64,000 nt of DNA from Micropterix aruncella (GCA_944548615.1 OX155974.1:310001-374000); one strand, 5' to 3'. Numbered from the stretch's first letter, positions 22,318 to 33,019 are shown. Numbers and translations: made by a program. The notes: generated from the sequence alone by a model not told the origin.

Positions 22318-22392
22318 CCTGGAACGTTGCGACAGGTGTACGAGGTTGTTCTATATTAAGAAATCCAGCAGTAGCTGCTGTTCTTTCTCCAT
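22318..22392 (-). pseudogene. First coding exon copy, broken, in line with the gene
   Basis: ATG at 22392-22390 starts the same MEKEQQLL sequence and ends at AGG|GTAAGT, but an in-frame TAG replaces a Ser codon after about 13 codons. The exon is 75 bp instead of 76, shifting the phase against exon 2. It has the correct strand and position to be exon 1 of the gene at 14212-17579. Unless another start is used, the gene has lost its own N-terminus. Confidence 0.7.
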
Positions 22393-22604
22393 TTTTCTGA
22401 GATGTCGCCACTTAATCACTGATTTCACTTTTGAACAGTTCCTAATTGTGCTTTTAATTCTTTCTTGAAAATACGACGCCGTAAAATGCACTCGACGCAG
22501 ATCGAGCGCTCTGCACGCGCGGCGCGCCCCGCTTACAGACTGGAATAGCGTCGCAAACTCGCGCGACGGAATTATTGACAACGTTGGAAGCCCCCAAACA
22601 TTGC

Positions 22605-23257
22605 CTTATTCACAACTTACGTAGTTACTAGCTAGCGTTGCTAGTAAAAGTTGCTAGCGCGGCAACGTATAAAATCAATGTCTCGCTTACATTGTGGAAC
22701 TGACAAACCAACTATGTTAATCATGGACATTGCTAATTTATCCACAACATTAAAAAAGCAATGTTCCGCTTACATTGTGAAACTCACAATACTCAACTAT
22801 GTGAATTCCACAGATTAGCACATTGCTAATTTATCAAAGTACCGTAAAGTTGCCATCGTCGCAATGTATAAAATCAATATTCTGCTTACATTGTGAAAAT
22901 CACAATCTTTAACTATGTGAATTCCGCAGATTACCACGTTGTCAATTTATCAAAGTAGCGGAACATTGCTATCGCCGCAACGTATAAAATCAATGTTACG
23001 TTTACATTGTTAAACTCACAAGCTGTAAAATTGTTAACCCCGCAGTTTAGAGCATTGAGGTAATAACAATGTCGAAAAATATTGTTAGCGCCACAATTTT
23101 ATATTGTTGATTCCGCAATTTTTGCATTCGACAAAGTAAGCGTTGCTGACCCCGCAAAGGGTAATTTGTCATTGCCACAATATTCTATGGTTAATTTCGC
23201 AATTTTTCGCTCGCAATGTAAAAATGCAGCGTTGTCTAGTAAAAATTTCTCTGAGTG
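22605..23257. repeat. Hairpin-rich terminal repeat, right end
   Basis: This is the reverse complement of 17984-18650. It has about 120-bp units (gtataaaatcaat at 22666, 22868, 22981) built from paired words such as acattgtgaaactcacaat. It ends ctagtaaaaatttctctgagtg, followed by TA. The segment 23010-23240 is also duplicated at 21845-22090. Confidence 0.8.
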
Positions 23258-23539
23258 TATAGCGATTTATTTAGCCATCTATAATAACATTGATAACGAA
23301 TGGCTTTTTATGATTAAGAAAAATGTGAGATAATAGGCCGTGTTCGAGTTGGCCACGAAGACCCATTTGTTCAGGGTCGGTCACAGCCAGGCTTGCCAGG
23401 TGTTTGGTTTTTTACCGAACTGTTTGGTATTTCAGTCCCGTGTTCGGTGTTCGGTATGAAGAAAATACTGAAGTATGGGTGGTTCGGTATTCGCGAAAGT
23501 CCTTTCATATAATCACATCATACGATTGAGCTATACATA

Positions 23540-24365
23540 AATATGTTACTTGTCGCCAGTTACATATGTTATACATATGTTACATACGATTGAGCTATAC
23601 ATATGTTACATGGAAATTGTTCAAGCATGGAACTAAGCAAAGCATATTCACGTCCACCAGGAATATCAAATCAAACAAAAAAAAAGGATATGATCTCACT
23701 CTGTAACGCAAACGTCATTCAAGAGCACTACCACAAGTTTCATAAAGACTTGAACGTGATGAACGTGGAAGAAATCACTGAAGCAAATGAATAATAATGA
23801 TACAATATTATCATAGTTGATGAAATAGTTAAGTTTCAAGGTTTTTTTGATCGTAGTTTTAGGTAGGTACATTCAATGTTGTGACAACTAATGTTCAATG
23901 TTGTTACATATGTTATACATATGTTACATACGATTGAGCTATACATATGTTACATGGAAATTGTTCAAGCATGGAACTAAGCAAAGCATATTCACGTCCA
24001 CCAGGAATATCAAATCAAACAAAAAAAAGGATTTGATCTCACTCTGTAACGCAAACGTCATTCAAGAGCACTACCACAAGTTTCATAAAGACTTGAACGT
24101 GATGAACGTGGAAGAAATCACTGAAGCAAATGAATAATAATGATACAATATTATCATAGTTGATGAAATAGTTAAGTTTCAAGGTTTTTTTGATCGTAGT
24201 TTTAGGTGGGTACATTCAATGTTGTGACAACTAATGTTCAATGTTGTTACATATGTTATACATATGTTACATACGATTGAGCTATACATATGTTACATGG
24301 AAATTGTTCAAGCATGGAACTAAGCAAAGCATATTCACGTCCACCAGGAATATCAAATCAAACAA
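23540..24365 (+). repeat. 344-bp tandem repeat with a short coding-like segment
   Basis: The word tacatacgattgagctatac recurs at 23581, 23925 and 24268, giving two full units of about 344 bp and a third cut off at about 24365. Each full unit contains a coding-like stretch ending AAATGAATAA (motif ISLCNANVIQEHYHKFHKDL), reading like the tail of some transposase. I cannot name the family. Confidence 0.75.
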
Positions 24366-24965
24366 AAAAATACGTGTGGCACTCGGGGACTGCCGCGGTA
24401 AAGCTATTGCATAGCATTTTTAACAACTTATGCAATTATAATTATATATTTATTTTATTTTTTTCTGATATCAGATAACTGCGCTCTATCGGAAAACGTT
24501 GAAATTATTGCGAATCATTTGCGGCTGCGAAATCAAATGATTCGGAATAATAACGTCTTCCGATAGAGCGCCGCGCACGAGTTTTTTATTCAATAAAGAA
24601 AAAAAACAGATTATTCGAAAAAAATCGTAGATAAAAAGATAGATAATTAAATTATCTTTAAAATGGTGCAGGTTTCATAATAATACGCCAGATAGTATTT
24701 GCGTAGTAGTCGTTTTTGTGTTCGGTTAGACCTAATTTCACAAATTAATTACACTATGTAATATAAATAAAATCTAAAATATTCAAAGCTAAGAATATTA
24801 GGAAGATGTTCTTGTTTAACATGTATTTTTTTCGAATCGTAAGCAGTACTCGTTTAGACGTAATTATCAGTTTAAAATCATTAATTTTCGTCAAGAAATT
24901 TCTTCATTCGGTCGCCGCGCTGGCCTAGTAGGCCCGCGATAAAAGCTATGCAATAGCTTAAAAAG
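24366..24965. mobile_element. Non-autonomous element, copy 1
   Basis: About 595 bp, starting near acgtgtggcactcggggact and ending ctatgcaatagcttaaaa. It is repeated at 25573-26165 with few changes. Both ends carry the inverted pair gctattgcatagc / gctatgcaatagc. Internally it has a hairpin at 24481-24571. There is no ORF. It interrupts the third 344-bp unit. Confidence 0.7.
24481..24571. ncRNA. Hairpin in non-autonomous element, copy 1
   Basis: GCGCTCTATCGGA pairs with TCCGATAGAGCGC across about 65 nt, and inner stretches also pair, less perfectly than in the second copy (25686-25773). It could be a precursor-like hairpin or only a palindromic transposon core. Transcription is unknown. Confidence 0.35.
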
Positions 24966-25002
24966 GATTTGATTATACGTCAGATATGTATTATGTATAC
25001 GT

Positions 25003-25105
25003 CAGGATGATTATACGTCAGGATGATATACGTCAGGATGATATACGTCAGGATGATTTACGTCAGGATGATATATATGATATACGTCAGGATGATTATA
25101 CGTCA
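25003..25105. repeat. Short tandem repeat, atacgtcaggatgat
   Basis: About seven degenerate copies of a 13-18 bp unit (tacgtcaggatgat), with simple interruptions. Confidence 0.85.
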
Positions 25106-25128
25106 GATATGTATTAAGCAGTGCCTTG

Positions 25129-25347
25129 TAAGCTTTCATAAATCTAATGAGTACAGAGCAAGGAGTCAACAAATGTAGGTACATACCGAGACATGCCGAA
25201 AAGGAAATTTTCACCATTCCGAAGGTAAAAAGCGCATTTGCTCGAAGACAATATTTTTTTATCGCCCCGAAAGTTTACAACTCATTATGTGAAACCACGA
25301 AACGAGTGAACAATAATGTAACTTTCAAAAGTAAAGTGAAAACCTAG
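25129..25347 (+). pseudogene. LINE reverse-transcriptase C-terminal tail fragment
   Basis: The reading GVNKCRYIPRHAEKEI, then ARRQYFFIAPKVYNSL and FKSKVKT, has the layout of the extreme C-terminus of LINE ORF2 proteins (basic strand, FFxxPKxYN, terminal FKxxLK). Nothing upstream extends it, so it is a small relic. Confidence 0.5.
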
Positions 25348-25572
25348 CTCAAAAACATTGGGCGCTCAAAAACTAAAGATATAATTAGGTACTACTAAAG
25401 GGTGAATATTAAAAACACATATATTTCAAAAATTTTGCAATATTACACATTATTTTCTCATTCTTATTATATATTACAATGGAGTGTTAATACTCTGCTT
25501 ATATAATTTCTATATATTATTACCTATTTTTCTACTTAAATCTATTGAATAGGATAATGCAAATATTAAAAA

Positions 25573-26165
25573 AAAATACGTGTGGCACTCGGGGACTGCC
25601 GCGGTAAAGCTATTGCATAGCATTTTTAACAACTTATGCAATTACAATTATTTATTTATTTTATTTTTTCTGATATCAGATAACTGCGCTCTATCGGAAA
25701 ACGTTGAAATTATTCCGAATCATCTGCGGAAGCAAATGATTCGGAATAATTTAAACGTCTTCCGATAGAGCGCCGCGCACGAATTTTTTATTCGATAAAG
25801 CAAAAAAAACGGATTATTCAAAAAAAATCGTAGATAGAAAGATAGATAATTAAATTATCTTTAAAATGGTGCAGGTTTCATAATAATACGCCAGGTATTA
25901 TTTGCGTAGTAGTCGTTTTTGTGTTCGGTTAGACCTAATTTCACAAATTAATTACACTATGTAATATAAACAAAATCTAAAATATTCAACTCTAAGAATA
26001 TTACGAAAATGTTCTTGTTTAACATATATTTTTTTCGAATCGTAAGCAGTACTCGTTTAGACGTAATTATCAGTTTAAAATCATTCATTTTCGTTAAGAA
26101 ATTTCTTCATTCGGTCGCCGCGCTGGCCTAGGCCCGCGATAAAAGCTATGCAATAGCTTAAAAAC
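25573..26165. mobile_element. Non-autonomous element, copy 2
   Basis: Second copy of the 24366-24965 element in the same orientation. It differs by small indels, such as loss of tag in ctggcctaggcc. It is flanked by unrelated AT-rich DNA, which helps define the ends. Confidence 0.7.
25686..25773. ncRNA. Near-perfect ~88-nt hairpin
   Basis: The outer arm GCGCTCTATCGGA pairs with TCCGATAGAGCGC, and the inner arm ATTATTCCGAATCAT pairs perfectly with ATGATTCGGAATAAT around a 12-nt loop. The stem is about 38 bp with two small bulges, the size of an animal miRNA or siRNA precursor. No expression evidence is available from sequence. Confidence 0.4.
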
Positions 26166-26586
26166 ATTTTTGTTTAGTTTTAACTGCATACATTTTTTCA
26201 ACTTTTTATTTTTAGTTTTAATTTTTGTAAAAACACATTGTTAAAGTAAATCGTTTGTTAGATTTAAAAAGTCTCTAAAAATTGGAATCAAATACGTCAG
26301 TTCGCGCGTCAACAAGCACAGCCAGATACAGACCTTATAGGTCTAGTTGGTTGTGCGATTTCCGCTCATTTCGGATATGCTAGCACATTTATATGCATAG
26401 AGCTATGGTTTTTCTCTATACTAATGTTTATTTTTAACGATTCTGCATATATAATAGTATGTATGTCGATGTCTTTTTGTTTTGAACATTACTTTATAAA
26501 ATAAAATAAATAAAAATAAATAAATAAAATATGCCTTCAGATACAAATAAGTTGACTCAACAAACTCTTTGCTCGTAAATCATGTG

Positions 26587-26640
26587 ACAAAGAGAGAGAG
26601 AGGGGGAAAGAGAGAGAGAGAGAGAGATAGAGAGAAAGCG
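26587..26640. repeat. (GA)n microsatellite
   Basis: Runs of agagagag interrupted by ggggaa and agatag. Confidence 0.95.
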
Positions 26641-26751
26641 CGCGCCAATATTCTTCGAGGCAGCTCTCACACTTAAAAAACTACTATTGGCCTGCTTTCA
26701 GTAGTGGTTTTGAAGTGGTCATTTTCGAGCGCGAAAGGCACATCTAGGGGA

Positions 26752-27903
26752 TCATATATCGATGGAATCAACATGTAGTTTCAAAGTGTGCTTTAAGGCT
26801 GATGCGTGTATATCACATGCTCTTGTTTTTAAACTTGTGACTGTTTTGCAGAAAAATGTCCAGTTTGTTTTAAAAGCTATTGACAGAGATAGCACTGATC
26901 GCTCCTCTGGCAACGCATTCCAAGCATCCACTACATGATTTGTCCAAAAAAAAATTCTGGGGTTCGATGCTGCAATTGTCTTATTTAGCTTCAACGATTG
27001 TCCACGCAGTTGCTTATTGGTGTTCAAGGTATACATGCTCTCGAGGTTGGGCACACTGTAATAACCGTGAAGCATTTTGTAGCTTTCTATTAGGTCTCCT
27101 CGCTGCCTACGTTCCTCTAAAGTTGTCAGGCGAAGTTCTTTCAATCGTACTTTGTATGGTTTGTTCATCAGCGATAGCACCAACTTTATTGCTCTTCTCT
27201 GAACTCTTTCCAGGTGCTCTATATCCTTCGGACAGTAAGGATTCCATACCTGGTAGGAGTATTCGAGGAGCGGGCGAATGTAGGTTTTATAGAGTTTGAG
27301 GAAAAGTTCACTGGTGATAGTGGAAAAGTTTTTCTTGTTAAATTTAGAAGTCAGTTTGCTCTTTTAACTATTTCGATTATGTGAGTTTCCAATTTGAGGT
27401 CCCAGGAGATAGTGATGCCGAGGTCTTTCTGGGTCATAACTGGCTGTACTTTTTTCCCCTCAATCGTAGGTATATGCTAGCCTGGGATTTCGAGATCCGA
27501 TATGTAGGACAGTGCATTTATCTGCATTGAGATAAAGCAGCCATTCCTTGGTCCACTGCACTGTAAAGCTAAGGCTGTCCTATATGTTCTGATGACCTAT
27601 GAGTGGGTTTGCGAAAAACTTGGCGTCGTCGGCAAATATAGCAAAATCTAATTCCATAATTGCTTTTAGGTCAGTCAGGAATATACCAAATGCAATAAGA
27701 CCCAGCACTGAAACTTGGGGGACTCCACTGAGGACTTTATGCGGTTCAGAATGACATTGTCCAACTCTCACTGTGAACGTCCTACCAGTTAGAAAGTCTT
27801 GCATACACGCCAGTAGCTTTCCACGGATTCCGAAGTGTTCCATTTTGTCAGTCAGACGTTTTATAGGTACACAGTCAAATCTATCCCTCATTTGGGGAAG
27901 CAA
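26752..27903 (-). pseudogene. CR1-like LINE reverse transcriptase remnant
   Basis: Two coding blocks on the minus strand. 27580-27903 holds the palm: DRFDCVPIKRL, then GVPQVSVLG (normally GVPQGSVLG) and the catalytic box FAIFADD. 26752 to about 27360 holds the thumb/C-terminal part: RPLLEYSYQVWNPYCPKD, then LERVQRRAIKLV and RRQRGDLIESYKMLHG. About 200 bp between the blocks is frame-shifted. The Gly-to-Val change in a core motif and the frame breaks show it is dead. Motif wording fits the CR1/L2 group better than Jockey. The 5' part is absent. Confidence 0.8.
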
Positions 27904-28274
27904 TTAAGTTCTTGCAGCTCATCCAGACGATAGAAGAACAAACACAAATCCGAAATAAAAATAAATATTATATTTCAAATAATATCGACACATCCTATGC
28001 AGCATAGGTAACACAAAATCACGACGTGCTGTATACGCTTAGAACCAAAAAAAATACGGAAAAAATATACATTTCTCAATTTTGATTAACGACCTAAACT
28101 ACAATCTACAAAAGGGTATATTGCTGTTAGAATTGAACCAATTCAATTCTGGAATTCGAAGGGAATTATAATACTTTTTCGTGGCGACCGATTGGAAGTT
28201 GCGGTTTATTTATTTTTTGGTATTTATTTCATTAAGTTAGGTCTTTGCTAAAATTGATTGGACTATCAGCTGCT

Positions 28275-28364
28275 TCACTTGGCCTTCTTGGCCTCTTCTT
28301 CTAGTCGTTGCTTCATGGATGCATTCATTTCGGGTGGCGGCGGGCGCGGCATCCTCAGGTAAAC
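28275..28364 (-). CDS. Terminal exon of an unidentified host gene
   Basis: On the minus strand a pyrimidine-rich tract and acceptor (ttttttttgcag) lead into 29 codons plus TGA, containing MPRPPPPEMNAS and ending LEEEAKKAK. Polyadenylation signals follow at about 28220 and 28205. The compact proline-rich segment with a charged helical end, the clean acceptor and the AATAAA sites make a real last exon likely. I do not recognise the protein. Upstream exons should lie at higher coordinates on the minus strand, but none is found before the mariner remnant and zinc-finger gene, so the preceding intron may be long. Confidence 0.6.
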   Translation of the reverse strand, partial: VYLRMPRPPPPEMNASMKQRLEEEAKKAK

Positions 28365-28379
28365 CTGCAAAAAAAAGAG

Positions 28380-28800
28380 TATATTTTACGAGAGGCTAGC
28401 CAAAAGTTCGGGGAATTTGAATGTCACATGCGAACCATTGGTGGTACGACCTGCGGCCGCTAGATGTGGCTAACAGTACTCTTTGTGTATCAGTGTGCCA
28501 ATGGCCGTGCAGCTGAGTGGATGTATTGTTGAGTTTTGTGCGGTTGTGCAACATTGTATTGCATTATATGAATGGCAGATTTTAAACAGCAAATACCCTG
28601 CATCAAATTTTGCTTCAAGTTTAAAAAAAACTGCTGTAGAAACCCATCGCATGCTAGTGGAAGCATTTGGCGAGGGTGCTATGTGAACAAGTAAAAATAA
28701 AAATGTGATACAAACGATTCAAAGAAGAGCGTTCGGGACGAAGAGCGTCCTGGACCAGTGCCCACTTCGTTGGGCGGTAAACATTTTCACTTGTGATGAA
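28380..28800 (+). pseudogene. mariner transposase N-terminal remnant
   Basis: It begins with mariner-like end sequence (gccaaaagttcggggaa). ATG at 28572 opens MADFKQQI and then KFCFKFKK. The frame then shifts, and the alternative frame reads TAVETHRMLVEAFGEGAM, followed by a third-frame piece around 28710-28770. These match the N-terminal helix-turn-helix of mariner transposases. The DDE core is missing. Confidence 0.7.
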
Positions 28801-29632
28801 ATTATGAGTGTGGTTTGGTTAGTACTGAGTGCTATGACTTATTTCCTGACTGCCAAAAGGAGGGTTATATTTTTACTGCATATGCATGTATGTATTTGCA
28901 TGCCAATTTGTCTATATTACCGGGTTTCAAATGAGTGAATGAAATGATTATGATTGAATAAATTATGTTTAGTGTTCAAAACTTCTCTGTATACTATATT
29001 AGATGTAATATTATTTGTTACCAAAATATAATTGTCTTTCAGGAGTTCCAACCCTAGATACGGTCGCGGTTCCATACCTATGTTATATTATCTGTTTAAC
29101 CATTTGAAGTGTGAAAAGGAAATTATATGCAGTAAAAGGGAAAAGTCTTTTGATTGAAAGTTTAAATTATTTAAATTATAATTTTTTTTTAATTTGAAAG
29201 TTTGAAGAAGTTGACTGTTAGATAAAGGTTTGAGAAAATTTTGAGCGTGCTGCGCCGTCTAGCGGAAGGTATTATATCGTATATAAACAATATTAGTGAC
29301 ATTTTACTTACCGCTAGATAGCGTATCGTGATCATAGCTTCTACACTATTAAAAAACACAAAACGTTAATTCAAAAAAAAACATTTTCTTTTTTTTTTAC
29401 TTTTTTTCAAAAGTTGCTTACTTTGTTGTACTGATTCACCCACTCAAAAAAAAGCCCTTGCAGTAATAACAACTTGTATAAATATTGAATTTTATATTCC
29501 AATATGTGGCGATACTAAACAGGAAACGTCAAAATAATCACATCTGTTTACCTACGGTGTAGATCGTGTAAGTTTCTGCAGTTTTCCGCTTTATTTTACC
29601 TCTATATATAATAAAAAGTATAAATATTCACC
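28801..29632. other. AT-rich intergenic region
   Basis: No coding domain is seen. The last 100 bp, with tataataaaaagtataaatattcacc ahead of the ATG at 29633, could include the zinc-finger gene's promoter and leader. Confidence 0.5.
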
Positions 29633-30712
29633 ATGGAAAGGCAGGAAAATGATGAAACTAATGCAGACATTAAAGTGAAGATAGAATTAGAGTCCGATGT
29701 CGAAGACAGGATGCCAAGTTGCTCTGACAATAAATACAGTGAAACGTTGAAACCAGAAAGCGATATTTGCTACAAAGAAGAGCAACCAAACTCTTCTTAT
29801 ATGGAAGAAAATATTCCGGAATTTGAAGAAGAGGCAGTGGCTTTCATAAAACCCGAAGGAAGCGTGATGAAAGAGATCAAAGTATTATTAACGAAATTTG
29901 ATAAATTCACATGCGTTGTCTGCGATCGCCATCTGGACAGAAGCGTGCCAATGGGAGCATGCAAGCATTACAATGAAATTGTGCTATTTTGCAAAGACTG
30001 TATCAGGCCAAATGTTAAAATATATATTTGTGTCAAATGTAGATATGAATCAAGAAGAAGATTTAATCTAATTGAGCATGTTGATATAGTGCATAGGAAA
30101 TTTAAGAAATATACGTGTGAAGAGTGTGACAGGGCATTTCCATATATAGAAGCTTTGAAATGACACGTCCAATCGATCCATCGCAAACTAAAGCATGCGT
30201 GTCAGCAGTGCACGAAAGCCTTTTCTAATCGCAGCAACTTATATGCGCATGTAAATTTCACTCACCGGCAGATGAATGTATTCACGTGTGATTTATGCAA
30301 CAAAGAATTTCAAAATCGAACAATCTTTAAACAGCACATCGATGGCGTTCATAGAAAAATGAAGGAATTTGAATGTAAGGAATGCAAACGCGCTTTCTTT
30401 ATGAGTCGTCATTTAATTCGACATGTCAATTCTGTCCACCGGAAATTGAAGCCTTTCGCGTGTGACAAATGCAATCGCAGTTTTGCATCGCGAGGAGAGT
30501 TAAAGGTCCATATAAACTCAGTCCATCTCAGAATTAAGTATAGTTGTGCGGAATGTAACGGAGCTTACACCCAAAAGTCGCACTTAATCGGGCATATAAA
30601 TGTAATACATCGAAAAATTAAGCCCTTTGTTTGTACAAATGCAAGCATGCATTTGGTCGGAAAAATCATCTTAACACATGACCGCTGCCAAATGCCAATT
30701 GAAAGATATTAA
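29633..30712 (+). pseudogene. C2H2 zinc-finger gene with an internal stop
   Basis: ATG at 29633 is in a good context (caccATGG). The N-terminus is acidic (about 95 residues), then comes a Cys-rich pair (CVVCDRHL and FCKDCIRP), then about seven C2H2 fingers joined by an HRKxK linker (for example YICVKCRYESRRRFNLIEHV and FACDKCNRSFASRGELKVH). An in-frame TGA at 30161-30163 sits inside finger 2, where Arg or Lys is expected. The same frame then stays open to the last finger. A single-base loss around 30640 then destroys finger 8. With both lesions it is probably a decaying duplicate of a DNA-binding transcription factor. Readthrough or a sequencing error at the TGA cannot be excluded. It has no introns. 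Confidence 0.8.
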
Positions 30713-32060
30713 ACAATCCAAAAGCAACGGTTGGCGGTAGACCTTTGATGAGTACTCTTCGTCGTCTAAGCAAGCAGAACATAGTGCAACGGTGGAGCAC
30801 GATCACTTTTTAGTTGAAATCGAACAAGGCGATCTCCAGTAGGTAGTATATTCTATTGTATGTATGCATTTTATTTTTTAATTACTTTTTGTAAATTTTT
30901 ATTTATTTACGAACAACCAATACAGAACAATCAAATGCTTCTATAATATAATATGATTCTAATTACTTAAAAACCTAGATTTAAGTGTGTATGTTTATTA
31001 TATTATTTATACGGAACAGTCAAATGCATTTATTGATAATTCTAATGCCTTTAAAATTACCTAGATTTAAGTGTGTATGTTTATTATGAATTAAAGTCAG
31101 AAACCTAGTTTTTTATCGAAGAGTGGTTACTTGTTTAACTTATTTTATTTTCGCATATAAATCATTTATTGTATCTTAGTTGAAATAACATAATGAGCAG
31201 GAGAGGAGTCTGTTACGACGCGGAGAAAATGTAAATATAATAGTTTTAAAAATAAGGATATTAAGTCTAATAAATTTGTAATATTAAATATGCCTACTTA
31301 CTAAGGTAATATTAGGTAATTGACAGTATATTCTATGGAATTATCGTAAAACTTTGTATAGTGTTTTAAAATTATGTCGTTCTGTTCAATATTAATATTG
31401 TTTTATTCCACTTATCCGTTAATTACAAAGGTGGTGATTTCTGCAGTATGTTATAGTAGTTATTAAAGGATAAATTAATGTTATTATTAATATTAAATTT
31501 AACTTTTGCTACTATTTCGTGGTTTCATTTCATATCAAATTCTTGTCATTTGCCAGCTAATAATACGAATTTCGTCTGCTGCTCAGTTCAATAAATGAAG
31601 TTCAAAACGGCAGATAAAATGAGTTATATCTAGGATATGTCTTTCTATCCGTTTCAAAATTTTTAATACGTTTTGAGGGTATTTTTTATTTTATTTTATT
31701 TTATTTTTATTTTTCAGAAAACTTACAGCGTTTTATACTTAATACTAACACATAATATATACATCTAAGGCCAATTAAAAGTTTTCACAATTAAATTAAA
31801 TCTATTGTTACAGCGCAATGAGCAATGATACAAATGCAGGTTCAAGTAAGGGGAAAGGGATAGGGTAAGCTAAGTAAGTAAGTAAGATAAGCCATATTAT
31901 GAGTTGTATTGTATTGCATATTATGCATATTAAGCCATGTAGATGTATAATATATGATGATATATAACGTATATACATATATACATACATACACGTGCAC
32001 AAACAATAAATTAATATAAATAATACGATACGGTAATAATAAAATGTAAAAATATAGTTA

Positions 32061-32061
<1 letters not shown>

Positions 32062-32133
<72 letters not shown>
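32062..32133. repeat. (TA)n microsatellite
   Basis: About 36 pure TA repeats inside the LINE 3' region. Confidence 0.97.
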
Positions 32134-32138
<5 letters not shown>

Positions 32139-32269
32139 CATCACAATGTATTTATAATGTTAATATACATATGAACTTTTATAGAGAATATTATACTGAC
32201 TAGAAAGCATTGTTATAGTGTAGTGGTGATTGCCACAGCCTACGTACCCAACGGACGAAGAAATACCAA

Positions 32270-33019
32270 TCAAACCCGAAGGCTGTTTATCGTATTTCTA
32301 ATTTCTTCGAAGCAAGTATTTGAAGATAAATTAAAAATATCCACACATTGAAAGTTGAGGTTATATGATCGAAGTGCTCTATAAAAATACATATTTTGAC
32401 CATAATTGGTATTGACTCTCGGTAGATAAAATAAATCTCGAGCCCTGGTCTTATTGTTGGGGATTCGGTAGGAGATTCTGCCAACAGAATAGGGACTGTC
32501 TATTTTATTATTAATAATATTGTACAGAAAACGTATATCATATTGGAGGCGCCTATCCTCGAGTGAGTCCATGTTATGACGGTTAAGTCTCTCTGAGTAA
32601 CTTTCGGAGGTTTGAAACGATTTAAAATCAAGATGTCTCATGAAGTACTTCTGGAGTCTCTCAACTCTATTTTTATAGACTGTATATTGAGGCGACCAAA
32701 TGATAGATCCGTATTCGAGAATGCTGCGTACATAGGAGAAGTATAAAATCTTAAGGGTTCTTACATCGCTAAACGGTTTACACACTCGCTGGATGAATCC
32801 TAATATTTTATGAGCTTTTCCGGTAGCATAGTCGATGTGTTTATCAAACAGCAGTTTATTATCTAATACTAAACCCAGATCGCGCACCTCACTCTTTTCA
32901 ATTAGGGGGATATGATTGAGTTTATAAATGAAATTTATTTTATTGTTTTTCCTTGTGAAAGTGATTTTTTGACATTTTGAAATATTTAATGTTAACTTAT
33001 TCCTAACACAATAGACGTA
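32270..33019 (-). pseudogene. LINE reverse transcriptase, C-terminal part
   Basis: The frame is open from the truncation point to a stop at 32270, about 249 codons. Landmarks in order: LTLNISKCQKITFTR, VRDLGLVLDNKLLFDKHI, LYFSYVRSILEYGSIIW, and a C-terminal SYRIPNNKTRARDLF region. This is the thumb/post-palm part of a Jockey/CR1-class ORF2 protein; the YADD palm and the endonuclease are missing through truncation. No internal lesion is visible, so the insertion is fairly recent. Confidence 0.85.

Larger units (their letters stand above)
12783..23257 (-). mobile_element. Unclassified CACTCAGA-ended mosaic element carrying a spliced gene
   Basis: The block opens with CACTCAGAAAAAAACATGG at 12783 and closes with the inverted end CTCTGAGTG at 23257. 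The same end words occur internally at 17984 (CACTCAGAG) and 19444 (CACTCAGAAAA). Three of the four ends are flanked by TA; the one at 12783 is not. The ends are long hairpin-rich repeats. Read on the minus strand from 23257 the order is terminal repeat, promoter-like region with exon 1 (22318-22392, damaged), intron, exons 2-7 (17579-14212), 3' region with AATAAA signals (about 13620), and the second type of terminal repeat. Inside sit an inverted copy of the 5' end (17984-19175) and an internally deleted copy (19444-22102). No DDE, tyrosine recombinase, HUH or RT motif is seen, so mobility is inferred only from termini and copy number. An alternative is a host gene overrun by a MITE family. 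Confidence 0.55.
31684..33019 (-). mobile_element. 5'-truncated LINE insertion
   Basis: The paralogous site in copy A (around 1120-1126) is uninterrupted. GTATT is present at both borders (31679-31683 and 33020-33024) and once in copy A, so it is the target-site duplication. The left border is an (AAAAT)n tail on the minus strand, marking the 3' end. The right border is the 5' truncation, inside the reverse-transcriptase frame. A (TA)n microsatellite lies in the 3' part. Confidence 0.9.

Noticed and set aside
27585..27620. Hammerhead ribozyme core (ctgatga followed by gaaa)
   Set aside because: No complementary stem II between the two words, and it lies inside the coding remnant of a LINE.
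30161..30163. Selenocysteine codon
   Set aside because: The TGA sits at a non-Cys finger position and no selenocysteine-type context is expected in a zinc-finger protein.
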